DNA from: Auanema rhodensis
Taxonomy: Eukaryota > Nematoda > Chromadorea > Rhabditida > Rhabditidae
Length of the DNA: 64,000 nt
Direction of reading: 5' to 3'
Assembly (NCBI GenBank): GCA_964057225.1
Contig: OZ059895.1
Coordinates: forward strand, 17,389,688-17,453,687
Positions within the stretch are counted from its first letter, which is position 1; each line of letters starts with the position of its first letter. The notes beneath the pieces were generated by a model. It ran no database searches, had not been told where the DNA came from, and saw only the letters and a list, made by a program, of their open reading frames with translations. The translations under genes and the position numbers were made by a program. Of this stretch, positions 22,201-36,202 are shown piece by piece.

Positions 22201-23698
22201 ATTGTTAAAAGTGACAAAGTGATTATTATCGACAAATGAAAACAACTTATCAAGCCTCATTGGCTCAGGGGCAGAGCGTCTGTCTAGTAAACAGAAGGTC
22301 GCTGGTTCGATTCCAGCATGAGGCATCGTTCTAGACTTTTTCAAACTATTTTGAGGATTAATTCGTGCTTCTCGAAGCTTTTACTTCAGGTTACATCTTC
22401 TCTTATTCATTCAAATGAATTGTTTCAATTGAATATGTAAACGCATTGTTGAAAGTGACTAAGAGATTATAATCGAGAAATGAGAATAACTTTTTAAGCC
22501 TCATTGGCTCAGGGGCAGAGCGTCTGTCTAGTAAACAGTAGGTCGCTGGTTTGATTCCAGCATGAGGCATCGTTTTAGACTTCTTCAAACTATTTTGAGG
22601 ATTAATTCGTGCTTCTTGAAGCTTTTACTTCAGGTTACATCTTCTGTTATTCATTCGAATGAAATATTTTACTTCAATACGGAGCAGTATTGTTAAAAGT
22701 GACTAAGAGATTATAATAGAGAAATGAGAATAACTTATCAAGCCTCATTGGCTCAGGGGCAGAGCGTCTGTCTAGTAAACAGAAGGTCGCTGGTTCGATT
22801 CCAGCATGAGGCATCGTTTTAGACTTTTTCAAACTATTTTGAGGATTAATTCGTGCTTCTTGAAGCTTTTACTTCAGGTTACATCTTCTCTTATTCATTC
22901 GAATGAAATATTTTACTTCAATACGGAGCAGTATTGTTAAAAGTGACAAAGTGATTATTATCGACAAATGAAAACAACTTATCAAGCCTCATTGGCTCAG
23001 GGGCAGAGCGTCTGTCTAGTCGATTCCAGCATGAGGCATCGTTTTAGACTTTCTCAAACTATTTTGAGGATTAATTCGTGCTTCTCGAAGCTTTTACTTC
23101 AGGTTACATCTTCTCTTATTCATTCAAATGAATTGTTTCAATTGAATATGTAAACGCATTGTTGAAAGTGACTAAGAGATTATAATCGAGAAATGAGAAT
23201 AACTTTTTAAGCCTCATTGGCTCAGGGGCAGAGCGTCTGTCTAGTAAACAGAAGGTCGCTGGTTCGATTCCAGCATGAGGCATCTTTTTAGACTTTCTCA
23301 AACTATTTTTAGGATTCATTCGTGCTTCTCGAAGCTTTTACTTCAGGTTACATCTTCTCTTATTCATTCGAATGAAATATTTTACTTCAATACGGAGCAG
23401 TATTGTTAAAAGTGACAAAGTGATTATTATCGACAAATGAAAACAACTTATCAAGCCTCATTGGCTCAGGGGCAGAGCGTCTGTCTAGTAAACAGAAGGT
23501 CGCTGGTTCGATTCCAGCATGAGGCATCGTTTTAGACTTTTTCAAACTATTTTGAGGATTAATTCGTGCTTCTCGAAGCTTTTACTTCAGGTTACATCTT
23601 CTCTTATTCATTCAAATGAAATGTTTCAATTGAATATGTAAACGCATTGTTGAAAGTGACTAAGAGATTATAATCGAGAAATGAGAATAACTTTTTAA

Positions 23699-23770
23699 GC
23701 CTCATTGGCTCAGGATCAGAGCGTCTGTCTAGTAAACAGAAGGTCGCTGGTTCGATTCCAGCATGAGGCA
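23699..23770 (+). pseudogene. tRNA-Thr D-loop variant (AGGATCA)
   Basis: The D loop reads AGGATCA in place of AGGGGCA, altering the G18/G19 positions and the A box. The same change is found in copies at 25388, 28278, 31412, 51104, 53750, 55195 and 56640. The rest of the cloverleaf is intact (except 31412). Function is doubtful but not excluded. Confidence 0.6.
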
Positions 23771-23942
23771 TCGTTTTAGACTTTTTCAAAATATTTTGAA
23801 GATTAATTCGTGCTTCTTGAAGCTTTTACTTCAGGTTACATCTTCTCTTATTCATTCGAATGAAATATTTTACTTCAATACGGAGCAGTATTGTTAAAAG
23901 TGACAAAGTGATTATTATCGACAAATGAAAACAACTTATCAA

Positions 23943-24014
23943 GCCTCATTGGCTCAGGGGCAGAGCGTCTGTCTAGTAAACAGAATGTCGCTGGTTCGAT
24001 TCCAGCATGAGGCA
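23943..24014 (+). tRNA. tRNA-Thr(AGT) variable-loop variant (ATGTC)
   Basis: The variable loop reads ATGTC in place of AGGTC; all stems, the anticodon AGT and the B box are intact. The same variant occurs at 25632, 28522, 55439 and 56884, each one unit after a D-loop variant copy, and combined with the D-loop variant at 31412. Confidence 0.8.
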
Positions 24015-27000
24015 TCGTTTTAGACTTTTTCAAACTATTTTGAGGATTAATTCGTGCTTCTTGAAGCTTTTACTTCAGGTTACATCTTCTCTTATTCATT
24101 CGAATGAAATATTTTACTTCAATACGGAGCAGTATTGTTAAAAGTGACAAAGTGATTATTATCGAGAAATGAGAATAACTTTTTAAGCCTCATTGGCTCA
24201 GGGGCAGAGCGTCTGTCTAGTAAACAGAAGGTCGCTGGTTCGATTCCAGCATGAGGCATCGTTTTAGACTTTTTCAAACTATTTTGAGGATTAATTCGTG
24301 CTTCTTGAAGCTTTTACTTCAGGTTACATCTTCTCTTATTCATTCGAATAAAATATTTTACTTCAATACGGAGCAGTATTGTTAAAAGTGACAAAGTGAT
24401 TATTATCGACAAATGAAAACAACTTATCAAGCCTCATTGGCTCAGGGGCAGAGCGTCTGTCTAGTCGATTCCAGCATGAGGCATCGTTTTAGACTTTCTC
24501 AAACTATTTTGAGGATTAATTCGTGCTTCTCGAAGCTTTTACTTCAGGTTACATCTTCTCTTATTCATTCAAATGAATTGTTTCAATTGAATATGTAAAC
24601 GCATTGTTGAAAGTGACTAAGAGATTATAATCGAGAAATGAGAATAACTTTTCAAGCCTCATTGGCTCAGGGGCAGAGCGTCTGTCTAGTAAACAGAAGG
24701 TCGCTGGTTCGATTCCAGCATGAGGCATCGTTTTAGACTTTCTCAAACTATTTTTAGGATTCATTCGTGCTTCTCGAAGCTTTTACTTCAGGTTACATCT
24801 TCTCTTATTCATTCAAATGAATTGTTTCAATTGAATATGTAAACGCATTGTTGAAAGTGACTAAGAGATTATAATCGAGAAATGAGAATAACTTTTTAAG
24901 CCTCATTGGCTCAGGGGCAGAGCGTCTGTCTAGTAAACAGAAGGTCGCTGGTTCGATTCCAGCATGAGGCATCTTTTTAGACTTTCTCAAACTATTTTTA
25001 GGATTCATTCGTGCTTCTCGAAGCTTTTACTTCAGGTTACATCTTCTCTTATTCATTCGAATGAAATATTTTACTTCAATACGGAGCAGTATTGTTAAAA
25101 GTGACAAAGTGATTATTATCGACAAATGAAAACAACTTATCAAGCCTCATTGGCTCAGGGGCAGAGCGTCTGTCTAGTAAACAGAAGGTCGCTGGTTCGA
25201 TTCCAGCATGAGGCATCGTTTTAGACTTTTTCAAACTATTTTGAGGATTAATTCGTGCTTCTCGAAGCTTTTACTTCAGGTTACATCTTCTCTTATTCAT
25301 TCAAATGAAATGTTTCAATTGAATATGTAAACGCATTGTTGAAAGTGACTAAGAGATTATAATCGAGAAATGAGAATAACTTTTTAAGCCTCATTGGCTC
25401 AGGATCAGAGCGTCTGTCTAGTAAACAGAAGGTCGCTGGTTCGATTCCAGCATGAGGCATCGTTTTAGACTTTTTCAAAATATTTTGAAGATTAATTCGT
25501 GCTTCTTGAAGCTTTTACTTCAGGTTACATCTTCTCTTATTCATTCGAATGAAATATTTTACTTCAATACGGAGCAGTATTGTTAAAAGTGACAAAGTGA
25601 TTATTATCGACAAATGAAAACAACTTATCAAGCCTCATTGGCTCAGGGGCAGAGCGTCTGTCTAGTAAACAGAATGTCGCTGGTTCGATTCCAGCATGAG
25701 GCATCGTTTTAGACTTTTTCAAACTATTTTGAGGATTAATTCGTGCTTCTTGAAGCTTTTACTTCAGGTTACATCTTCTCTTATTCATTCGAATGAAATA
25801 TTTTACTTCAATACGGAGCAGTATTGTTAAAAGTGACAAAGTGATTATTATCGAGAAATGAGAATAACTTTTTAAGCCTCATTGGCTCAGGGGCAGAGCG
25901 TCTGTCTAGTAAACAGAAGGTCGCTGGTTCGATTCCAGCATGAGGCATCGTTTTAGACTTTTTCAAACTATTTTGAGGATTAATTCGTGCTTCTTGAAGC
26001 TTTTACTTCAGGTTACATCTTCTCTTATTCATTCGAATAAAATATTTTACTTCAATACGGAGCAGTATTGTTAAAAGTGACAAAGTGATTATTATCGACA
26101 AATGAAAACAACTTATCAAGCCTCATTGGCTCAGGGGCAGAGCGTCTGTCTAGTCGATTCCAGCATGAGGCATCGTTTTAGACTTTCTCAAACTATTTTG
26201 AGGATTAATTCGTGCTTCTCGAAGCTTTTACTTCAGGTTACATCTTCTCTTATTCATTCAAATGAATTGTTTCAATTGAATATGTAAACGCATTGTTGAA
26301 AGTGACTAAGAGATTATAATCGAGAAATGAGAATAACTTTTCAAGCCTCATTGGCTCAGGGGCAGAGCGTCTGTCTAGTAAACAGAAGGTCGCTGGTTCG
26401 ATTCCAGCATGAGGCATCGTTTTAGACTTTCTCAAACTATTTTTAGGATTCATTCGTGCTTCTCGAAGCTTTTACTTCAGGTTACATCTTCTCTTATTCA
26501 TTCAAATGAATTGTTTCAATTGAATATGTAAACGCATTGTTGAAAGTGACTAAGAGATTATAATCGAGAAATGAGAATAACTTTTTAAGCCTCATTGGCT
26601 CAGGGGCAGAGCGTCTGTCTAGTAAACAGTAGGTCGCTGGTTTGATTCCAGCATGAGGCATCGTTTTAGACTTCTTCAAACTATTTTGAGGATTAATTCG
26701 TGCTTCTTGAAGCTTTTACTTCAGGTTACATCTTCTGTTATTCATTCGAATGAAATATTTTACTTCAATACGGAGCAGTATTGTTAAAAGTGACTAAGAG
26801 ATTATAATAGAGAAATGAGAATAACTTATCAAGCCTCATTGGCTCAGGGGCAGAGCGTCTGTCTAGTAAACAGAAGGTCGCTGGTTCGATTCCAGCATGA
26901 GGCATCGTTTTAGACTTTTTCAAACTATTTTGAGGATTAATTCGTGCTTCTCGAAGCTTTTACTTCAGGTTACATCTTCTGTTATTCATTCGAATGAAAT

Positions 27001-30000
27001 ATTTTACTTCAATACGGAGCAGTATTGTTAAAAGTGACAAAGTGATTATTATCGACAAATGAAAACAACTTATCAAGCCTCATTGGCTCAGGGGCAGAGC
27101 GTCTGTCTAGTAAACAGAAGGTCGCTGGTTCGATTCCAGCATGAGGCATCGTTTTAGACTTTTTCAAACTATTTTGAGGATTAATTCGTGCTTCTCGAAG
27201 CTTTTACTTCAGGTTACATCTTCTCTTATTCATTCAAATGAATTGTTTCAATTGAATATGTAAACGCATTGTTGAAAGTGACTAAGAGATTATAATCGAG
27301 AAATGAGAATAACTTTTTAAGCCTCATTGGCTCAGGGGCAGAGCGTCTGTCTAGTAAACAGAAGGTCGCTGGTTCGATTCCAGCATGAGGCATCGTTTTA
27401 GACTTTTTCAAAATATTTTGAAAATTAATTCGTGCTTCTTGAAGCTTTTACTTCAGGTTACATCTTCTCTTATTCATTCGAATGAAATATTTTACTTCAA
27501 TACGGAGCAGTATTGTTAAAAGTGACAAAGTGATTATTATCGACAAATGAAAACAACTTATCAAGCCTCATTGGCTCAGGGGCAGAGCGTCTGTCTAGTC
27601 GATTCCAGTATGAGGCATTGTTTTAGACTTTCTCAAACTATTTTGAGGATTAAATCGTGCTTCTCGAAGCTTTTACTTCAGGTTACATCTTCTCTTATTC
27701 ATTCAAATGAATTGTTTCAATTGAATATGTAAACGCATTGTTGAAAGTGACTAAGAGATTATAATCGAGAAATGAGAATAACTTTTTAAGCCTCATTGGC
27801 TCAGGGGCAGAGCGTCTGTCTAGTAAACAGAAGGTCGCTGGTTCGATTCCAGCATGAGGCATCTTTTTAGACTTTCTCAAACTATTTTTAGGATTCATTC
27901 GTGCTTCTCGAAGCTTTTACTTCAGGTTACATCTTCTCTTATTCATTCGAATGAAATATTTTACTTCAATACGGAGCAGTATTGTTAAAAGTGACAAAGT
28001 GATTATTATCGACAAATGAAAACAACTTATCAAGCCTCATTGGCTCAGGGGCAGAGCGTCTGTCTAGTAAACAGAAGGTCGCTGGTTCCATTCCAGCATG
28101 AGGCATCGTTTTAGACTTTTTCAAACTATTTTGAGGATTAATTCGTGCTTCTCGAAGCTTTTACTTCAGGTTACATCTTCTCTTATTCATTCAAATGAAA
28201 TGTTTCAATTGAATATGTAAACGCATTGTTGAAAGTGACTAAGAGATTATAATCGAGAAATGAGAATAACTTTTTAAGCCTCATTGGCTCAGGATCAGAG
28301 CGTCTGTCTAGTAAACAGAAGGTCGCTGGTTCGATTCCAGCATGAGGCATCGTTTTAGACTTTTTCAAAATATTTTGAAGATTAATTCGTGCTTCTTGAA
28401 GCTTTTACTTCAGGTTACATCTTCTCTTATTCATTCGAATGAAATATTTTACTTCAATACGGAGCAGTATTGTTAAAAGTGACAAAGTGATTATTATCGA
28501 CAAATGAAAACAACTTATCAAGCCTCATTGGCTCAGGGGCAGAGCGTCTGTCTAGTAAACAGAATGTCGCTGGTTCGATTCCAGCATGAGGCATCGTTTT
28601 AGACTTTTTCAAACTATTTTGAGGATTAATTCGTGCTTCTTGAAGCTTTTACTTCAGGTTACATCTTCTCTTATTCATTCGAATGAAATATTTTACTTCA
28701 ATACGGAGCAGTATTGTTAAAAGTGACAAAGTGATTATTATCGAGAAATGAGAATAACTTTTTAAGCCTCATTGGCTCAGGGGCAGAGCGTCTGTCTAGT
28801 AAACAGAAGGTCGCTGGTTCGATTCCAGCATGAGGCATCGTTTTAGACTTTTTCAAACTATTTTGAGGATTAATTCGTGCTTCTTGAAGCTTTTACTTCA
28901 GGTTACATCTTCTCTTATTCATTCGAATAAAATATTTTACTTCAATACGGAGCAGTATTGTTAAAAGTGACAAAGTGATTATTATCGACAAATGAAAACA
29001 ACTTATCAAGCCTCATTGGCTCAGGGGCAGAGCGTCTGTCTAGTCGATTCCAGCATGAGGCATCGTTTTAGACTTTCTCAAACTATTTTGAGGATTAATT
29101 CGTGCTTCTCGAAGCTTTTACTTCAGGTTACATCTTCTCTTATTCATTCAAATGAATTGTTTCAATTGAATATGTAAACGCATTGTTGAAAGTGACTAAG
29201 AGATTATAATCGAGAAATGAGAATAACTTTTCAAGCCTCATTGGCTCAGGGGCAGAGCGTCTGTCTAGTAAACAGAAGGTCGCTGGTTCGATTCCAGCAT
29301 GAGGCATCGTTTTAGACTTTCTCAAACTATTTTTAGGATTCATTCGTGCTTCTCGAAGCTTTTACTTCAGGTTACATCTTCTCTTATTCATTCAAATGAA
29401 TTGTTTCAATTGAATATGTAAACGCATTGTTGAAAGTGACTAAGAGATTATAATCGAGAAATGAGAATAACTTTTTAAGCCTCATTGGCTCAGGGGCAGA
29501 GCGTCTGTCTAGTAAACAGTAGGTCGCTGGTTTGATTCCAGCATGAGGCATCGTTTTAGACTTCTTCAAACTATTTTGAGGATTAATTCGTGCTTCTTGA
29601 AGCTTTTACTTCAGGTTACATCTTCTGTTATTCATTCGAATGAAATATTTTACTTCAATACGGAGCAGTATTGTTAAAAGTGACTAAGAGATTATAATAG
29701 AGAAATGAGAATAACTTATCAAGCCTCATTGGCTCAGGGGCAGAGCGTCTGTCTAGTAAACAGAAGGTCGCTGGTTCGATTCCAGCATGAGGCATCGTTT
29801 TAGACTTTTTCAAACTATTTTGAGGATTAATTCGTGCTTCTCGAAGCTTTTACTTCAGGTTACATCTTCTGTTATTCATTCGAATGAAATATTTTACTTC
29901 AATACGGAGCAGTATTGTTAAAAGTGACAAAGTGATTATTATCGACAAATGAAAACAACTTATCAAGCCTCATTGGCTCAGGGGCAGAGCGTCTGTCTAG

Positions 30001-31411
30001 TAAACAGAAGGTCGCTGGTTCGATTCCAGCATGAGGCATCGTTTTAGACTTTTTCAAACTATTTTGAGGATTAATTCGTGCTTCTCGAAGCTTTTACTTC
30101 AGGTTACATCTTCTCTTATTCATTCAAATGAATTGTTTCAATTGAATATGTAAACGCATTGTTGAAAGTGACTAAGAGATTATAATCGAGAAATGAGAAT
30201 AACTTTTTAAGCCTCATTGGCTCAGGGGCAGAGCGTCTGTCTAGTAAACAGAAGGTCGCTGGTTCGATTCCAGCATGAGGCATCGTTTTAGACTTTTTCA
30301 AAATATTTTGAAAATTAATTCGTGCTTCTTGAAGCTTTTACTTCAGGTTACATCTTCTCTTATTCATTCGAATGAAATATTTTACTTCAATACGGAGCAG
30401 TATTGTTAAAAGTGACAAAGTGATTATTATCGACAAATGAAAACAACTTATCAAGCCTCATTGGCTCAGGGGCAGAGCGTCTGTCTAGTCGATTCCAGTA
30501 TGAGGCATTGTTTTAGACTTTCTCAAACTATTTTGAGGATTAAATCGTGCTTCTCGAAGCTTTTACTTCAGGTTACATCTTCTCTTATTCATTCAAATGA
30601 ATTGTTTCAATTGAATATGTAAACGCATTGTTGAAAGTGACTAAGAGATTATAATCGAGAAATGAGAATAACTTTTTAAGCCTCATTGGCTCAGGGGCAG
30701 AGCGTCTGTCTAGTAAACAGTAGGTCGCTGGTTTGATTCCAGCATGAGGCATCGTTTTAGACTTCTTCAAACTATTTTGAGGATTAATTCGTGCTTCTTG
30801 AAGCTTTTACTTCAGGTTACATCTTCTGTTATTCATTCGAATGAAATATTTTACTTCAATACGGAGCAGTATTGTTAAAAGTGACTAAGAGATTATAATA
30901 GAGAAATGAGAATAACTTATCAAGCCTCATTGGCTCAGGGGCAGAGCGTCTGTCTAGTAAACAGAAGGTCGCTGGTTCGATTCCAGCATGAGGCATCGTT
31001 TTAGACTTTTTCAAACTATTTTGAGGATTAATTCGTGCTTCTCGAAGCTTTTACTTCAGGTTACATCTTCTGTTATTCATTCGAATGAAATATTTTACTT
31101 CAATACGGAGCAGTATTGTTAAAAGTGACAAAGTGATTATTATCGACAAATGAAAACAACTTATCAAGCCTCATTGGCTCAGGGGCAGAGCGTCTGTCTA
31201 GTAAACAGAAGGTCGCTGGTTCGATTCCAGCATGAGGCATCGTTTTAGACTTTTTCAAACTATTTTGAGGATTAATTCGTGCTTCTCGAAGCTTTTACTT
31301 CAGGTTACATCTTCTCTTATTCATTCAAATGAAATGTTTCAATTGAATATGTAAACGCATTGTTGAAAGTGACTAAGAGATTATAATCGAGAAATGAGAA
31401 TAACTTTTTAA

Positions 31412-31483
31412 GCCTCATTGGCTCAGGATCAGAGCGTCTGTCTAGTAAACAGAATGTCGCTGGTTCGATTCCAGCATGAGGCA
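31412..31483 (+). tRNA. tRNA-Thr copy carrying both D-loop and variable-loop variants
   Basis: This copy has the AGGATCA D loop and the ATGTC variable loop, which elsewhere sit in successive copies (for example 28278 and 28522). The simplest reading is an unequal crossover within the tRNA that removed one unit. The anticodon and acceptor are intact, but the D-loop change may impair function. Confidence 0.7.
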
Positions 31484-34400
31484 TCGTTTTAGACTTTTTC
31501 AAACTATTTTGAGGATTAATTCGTGCTTCTTGAAGCTTTTACTTCAGGTTACATCTTCTCTTATTCATTCGAATGAAATATTTTACTTCAATACGGAGCA
31601 GTATTGTTAAAAGTGACAAAGTGATTATTATCGAGAAATGAGAATAACTTTTTAAGCCTCATTGGCTCAGGGGCAGAGCGTCTGTCTAGTAAACAGAAGG
31701 TCGCTGGTTCGATTCCAGCATGAGGCATCGTTTTAGACTTTTTCAAACTATTTTGAGGATTAATTCGTGCTTCTTGAAGCTTTTACTTCAGGTTACATCT
31801 TCTCTTATTCATTCGAATGAAATATTTTACTTCAATACGGAGCAGTATTGTTAAAAGTGACAAAGTGATTATTATCGACAAATGAAAACAACTTATCAAG
31901 CCTCATTGGCTCAGGGGCAGAGCGTCTGTCTAGTCGATTCCAGCATGAGGCATCGTTTTAGACTTTCTCAAACTATTTTGAGGATTAATTCGTGCTTCTC
32001 GAAGCTTTTACTTCAGGTTACATCTTCTCTTATTCATTCAAATGAATTGTTTCAATTGAATATGTAAACGCATTGTTGAAAGTGACTAAGAGATTATAAT
32101 CGAGAAATGAGAATAACTTTTCAAGCCTCATTGGCTCAGGGGCAGAGCGTCTGTCTAGTAAACAGAAGGTCGCTGGTTCGATTCCAGCATGAGGCATCGT
32201 TTTAGACTTTCTCAAACTATTTTTAGGATTCATTCGTGCTTCTCGAAGCTTTTACTTCAGGTTACATCTTCTCTTATTCATTCAAATGAATTGTTTCAAT
32301 TGAATATGTAAACGCATTGTTGAAAGTGACTAAGAGATTATAATCGAGAAATGAGAATAACTTTTTAAGCCTCATTGGCTCAGGGGCAGAGCGTCTGTCT
32401 AGTAAACAGTAAGTCGCTGGTTTGATTCCAGCATGAGGCATCGTTTTAGACTTCTTCAAACTATTTTGAGGATTAATTCGTGCTTCTTGAAGCTTTTACT
32501 TCAGGTTACATCTTCTGTTATTCATTCGAATGAAATATTTTACTTCAATACGGAGCAGTATTGTTAAAAGTGACTAAGAGATTATAATAGAGAAATGAGA
32601 ATAACTTATCAAGCCTCATTGGCTCAGGGGCAGAGCGTCTGTCTAGTAAACAGAAGGTCGCTGGTTCGATTCCAGCATGAGGCATCGTTTTAGACTTTTT
32701 CAAACTATTTTGAGGATTAATTCGTGCTTCTTGAAGCTTTTACTTCAGGTTACATCTTCTCTTATTCATTCGAATGAAATATTTTACTTCAATACGGAGC
32801 AGTATTGTTAAAAGTGACAAAGTGATTATTATCGACAAATGAAAACAACTTATCAAGCCTCATTGGCTCAGGGGCAGAGCGTCTATCTAGTCGATTCCAG
32901 CATGAGGCATCGTTTTAGACTTTCTCAAACTATTTTGAGGATTAATTCGTGCTTCTCGAAGCTTTTACTTCAGGTTACATCTTCTCTTATTCATTCAAAT
33001 GAATTGTTTCAATTGAATATGTAAACGCATTGTTGAAAGTGACTAAGAGATTATAATCGAGAAATGAGAATAACTTTTTAAGCCTCATTGGCTCAGGGGC
33101 AGAGCGTCTGTCTAGTAAACAGAAGGTCGCTGGTTCGATTCCAGCATGAGGCATCGTTTTAGACTTTTTCAAAATATTTTGAAGATTAATTCGTGCTTCT
33201 TGAAGCTTTTACTTCAAGTTACATCTTCTCTTATTCATTCGAATGAAATATTTTACTTCAATACGGAGCAGTATTGTTAAAAGTGACAAAGTGATTATTA
33301 TCGACAAATGAAAACAACTTATCAAGCCTCATTGGCTCAGGGGCAGAGCGTCTGTCTAGTAAACAGAAGGTCGCTGGTTCGATTCCAGCATGAGGCATCG
33401 TTTTAGACTTTTTCAAACTATTTTGAGGATTAATTCGTGCTTCTCGAAGCTTTTACTTCAGGTTACATCTTCTCTTATTCATTCAAATGAATTGTTTCAA
33501 TTGAATATGTAAACGCATTGTTGAAAGTGACTAAGAGATTATAATCGAGAAATGAGAATATCTTTTTAAGCCTCATTGGCTCAGGGGCAGAGCGTCTGTC
33601 TAGTAAACAGAAGGTCGCTGGTTCGATTCCAGCATGAGGCATCTTTTTAGACTTTCTCAAACTATTTTTAGGATTCATTCGTGCTTCTCGAAGCTTTTAC
33701 TTCAGGTTACATCTTCTCTTATTCATTCGAATGAAATATTTTACTTCAATACGGAGCAGTATTGTTAAAAGTGACAAAGTGATTATTATCGACAAATGAA
33801 AACAACTTATCAAGCCTCATTGGCTCAGGGGCAGAGCGTCTGTCTAGTCGATTCCAGCATGAGGCATTGTTTTAGACTTTCTCAAACTATTTTGAGGATT
33901 AAATCGTGCTTCTCGAAGCTTTTACTTCAGGTTACATCTTCTCTTATTCATTCAAATGAATTGTTTCAATTGAATATGTAAACGCATTGTTGAAAGTGAC
34001 TAAGAGATTATAATCGAGAAATGAAAATAACTTTTTAAGCCTCATTGGCTCAGGGGCAGAGCGTCTGTCTAGTAAACAGAAGGTCGCTGGTTCGATTTCA
34101 GCATGAGGCATCTTTTTAGACTTTCTCAAACTATTTTTAGGATTCATTCGTGCTTCTCGAAGCTTTTACTTCAGGTTACATCTTCTCTTATTCATTCGAA
34201 TGAAATATTTTACTTCAATACGGAGCAGTATTGTTAAAAGTGACAAAGTGATTATTATCGACAAATGAAAACAACTTATCAAGCCTCATTGGCTCAGGGG
34301 CAGAGCGTCTGTCTAGTAAACAGAAGGTCGCTGGTTCGATTCCAGCATGAGGCATCGTTTTAGACTTTTTCAAACTATTTTGAGGATTAATTCGTGCTTC

Positions 34401-36177
34401 TTGAAGCTTTTACTTCAGGTTACATCTTCTCTTATTCATTCGAATGAAATATTTTACTTCAATACGGAGCAGTATTGTTAAAAGTGACAAAGTGATTATT
34501 ATCGACAAATGAAAACAACTTATCAAGCCTCATTGGCTCAGGGGCAGAGCGTCTGTCTAGTAAACAGAAGGTCGCTGGTTCGATTCCAGCATGAGGCATC
34601 GTTTTAGACTTTTTCAAACTATTTTGAGGATTAATTCGTGCTTCTTGAAGCTTTTACTTCAGGTTACATCTTCTCTTATTCATTCGAATGAAATATTTTA
34701 CTTCAATACGAAGCAGTATTGTTAAAAGTGACAAAGTGATTATTATCGACAAATGAAAACAACTTATCAAGCCTCATTGGCTCAGGGGCTGAGCGTCTGT
34801 CTAGTCGATTCCAGCATGAGGCATCGTTTTAGACTTTCTCAAACTATTTTGAGGATTAATTCGTGCTTCTCGAAGCTTTTACTTCAGGTTACATCTTCTC
34901 TTATTCATTCAAATGAATTGTTTCAATTGAATATGTAAACGCATTGTTGAAAGTGACTAAGAGATTATAATCGAGAAATGAGAATAACTTTTTAAGCCTC
35001 ATTGGCTCAGGGGCAGAGCGTCTGTCTAGTAAACAGAAGGTCGCTGGTTCGATTCCAGCATGAGGCATCGTTTTAGACTTTTTCAAAATATTTTGAAGAT
35101 TAATTCGTGCTTCTTGAAGCTTTTACTTCAGGTTACATCTTCTCTTATTCATTCGAATGAAATATTTTACTTCAATACGGAGCAGTATTGTTAAAAGTGA
35201 CAAAGTGATTATTATCGACAAATGAAAACAACTTATCAAGCCTCATTGGCTCAGGGGCAGAGCGTCTGTCTAGTCGATTCCAGCATGAGGCATTGTTTTA
35301 GACTTTCTCAAACTATTTTGAGGATTAAATCGTGCTTCTCGAAGCTTTTACTTCAGGTTACATCTTCTCTTATTCATTCAAATGAATTGTTTCAATTGAA
35401 TATGTAAACGCATTGTTGAAAGTGACTAAGAGATTATAATCGAGAAATGAAAATAACTTTTTAAGCCTCATTGGCTCAGGGGCAGAGCGTCTGTCTAGTA
35501 AACAGAAGGTCGCTGGTTCGATTCCAGCATGAGGCATTGTTTTAGACTTTCTCAAACTATTTTGAGGATTAAATCGTGCTTCTCGAAGCTTTTACTTCAG
35601 GTTACATCTTCTCTTATTCATTCAAATGAATTGTTTCAATTGAATATGTAAACGCATTGTTGAAAGTGACTAAGAGATTATAATCGAGAAATGAAAATAA
35701 CTTTTTAAGCCTCATTGGCTCAGGGGCAGAGCGTCTGTCTAGTAAACAGAAGGTCGCTGGTTCGATTCCAGCATGAGGCATCTTTTTAGACTTTCTCAAA
35801 CTATTTTTAGGATTCATTCGTGCTTCTCGAAGCTTTTACTTCAGGTTACATCTTCTCTTATTCATTCGAATGAAATATTTTACTTCAATACGAAGCAGTA
35901 TTGTTAAAAGTGACAAAGTGATTATTATCGACAAATGAAAACAACTTATCAAGCCTCATTGGCTCAGGGGCAGAGCGTCTGTCTAGTCGATTCCAGCATG
36001 AGGCATCGTTTTAGACTTTCTCAAACTATTTTGAGGATTAATTCGTGCTTCTCGAAGCTTTTACTTCAGGTTACATCTTCTCTTATTCATTCAAATGAAT
36101 TGTTTCAATTGAATATGTAAACGCATTGTTGAAAGTGACTAAGAGATTATAATCGAGAAATGAGAATAACTTTTTAA

Positions 36178-36202
36178 GCCTCATTGGCTCAGGGGCAGAG
36201 CG
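36178..36202 (+). pseudogene. tRNA-Thr split by BEL insertion, 5' part
   Basis: The first 25 nt of a tRNA-Thr, through GAGCG, followed directly by the BEL 5' LTR. The remaining 47 nt are at 43961-44007 beyond the element, so the insertion point is between tRNA nucleotides 25 and 26, at the start of the anticodon stem. Confidence 0.95.
36198..36202 (+). other. Target-site duplication, left copy (GAGCG)
   Basis: GAGCG precedes the 5' LTR and is repeated at 43956-43960 after the 3' LTR. Removing the element and one copy restores the tRNA sequence. Adjacent shared bases allow a one-base shift of the LTR boundary, giving a 5- or 6-bp duplication. Five is usual for BEL/Pao. Confidence 0.92.

Larger units (their letters stand above)
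18582..36202 (+). repeat. tRNA-Thr(AGT) tandem array, segment 2 (74 tRNA starts)
   Basis: tRNA starts: 18687d, 18912, 19156 (17-nt deletion), 19383, 19627, 19871, 20115, 20359d, 20584, 20828d, 21053, 21297, 21541, 21785d, 22010, 22254, 22498, 22742, 22986d, 23211, 23455, 23699, 23943, 24187, 24431d, 24656, 24900, 25144, 25388, 25632, 25876, 26120d, 26345, 26589, 26833, 27077, 27321, 27565d, 27790, 28034, 28278, 28522, 28766, 29010d, 29235, 29479, 29723, 29967, 30211, 30455d, 30680, 30924, 31168, 31412, 31656, 31900d, 32125, 32369, 32613, 32857d, 33082, 33326, 33570, 33814d, 34039, 34283, 34527, 34771d, 34996, 35240d, 35465, 35709, 35953d, 36178 (split by the BEL element). Periodicities: 23211-24899 recurs after 1,689 bp; 25388-27789 recurs after 2,890 bp. 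Three spacer types occur: ...TATTTTACTTCAATACGG..., ...TTTCAATTGAATATG..., and hybrids of the two. Confidence 0.95.
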
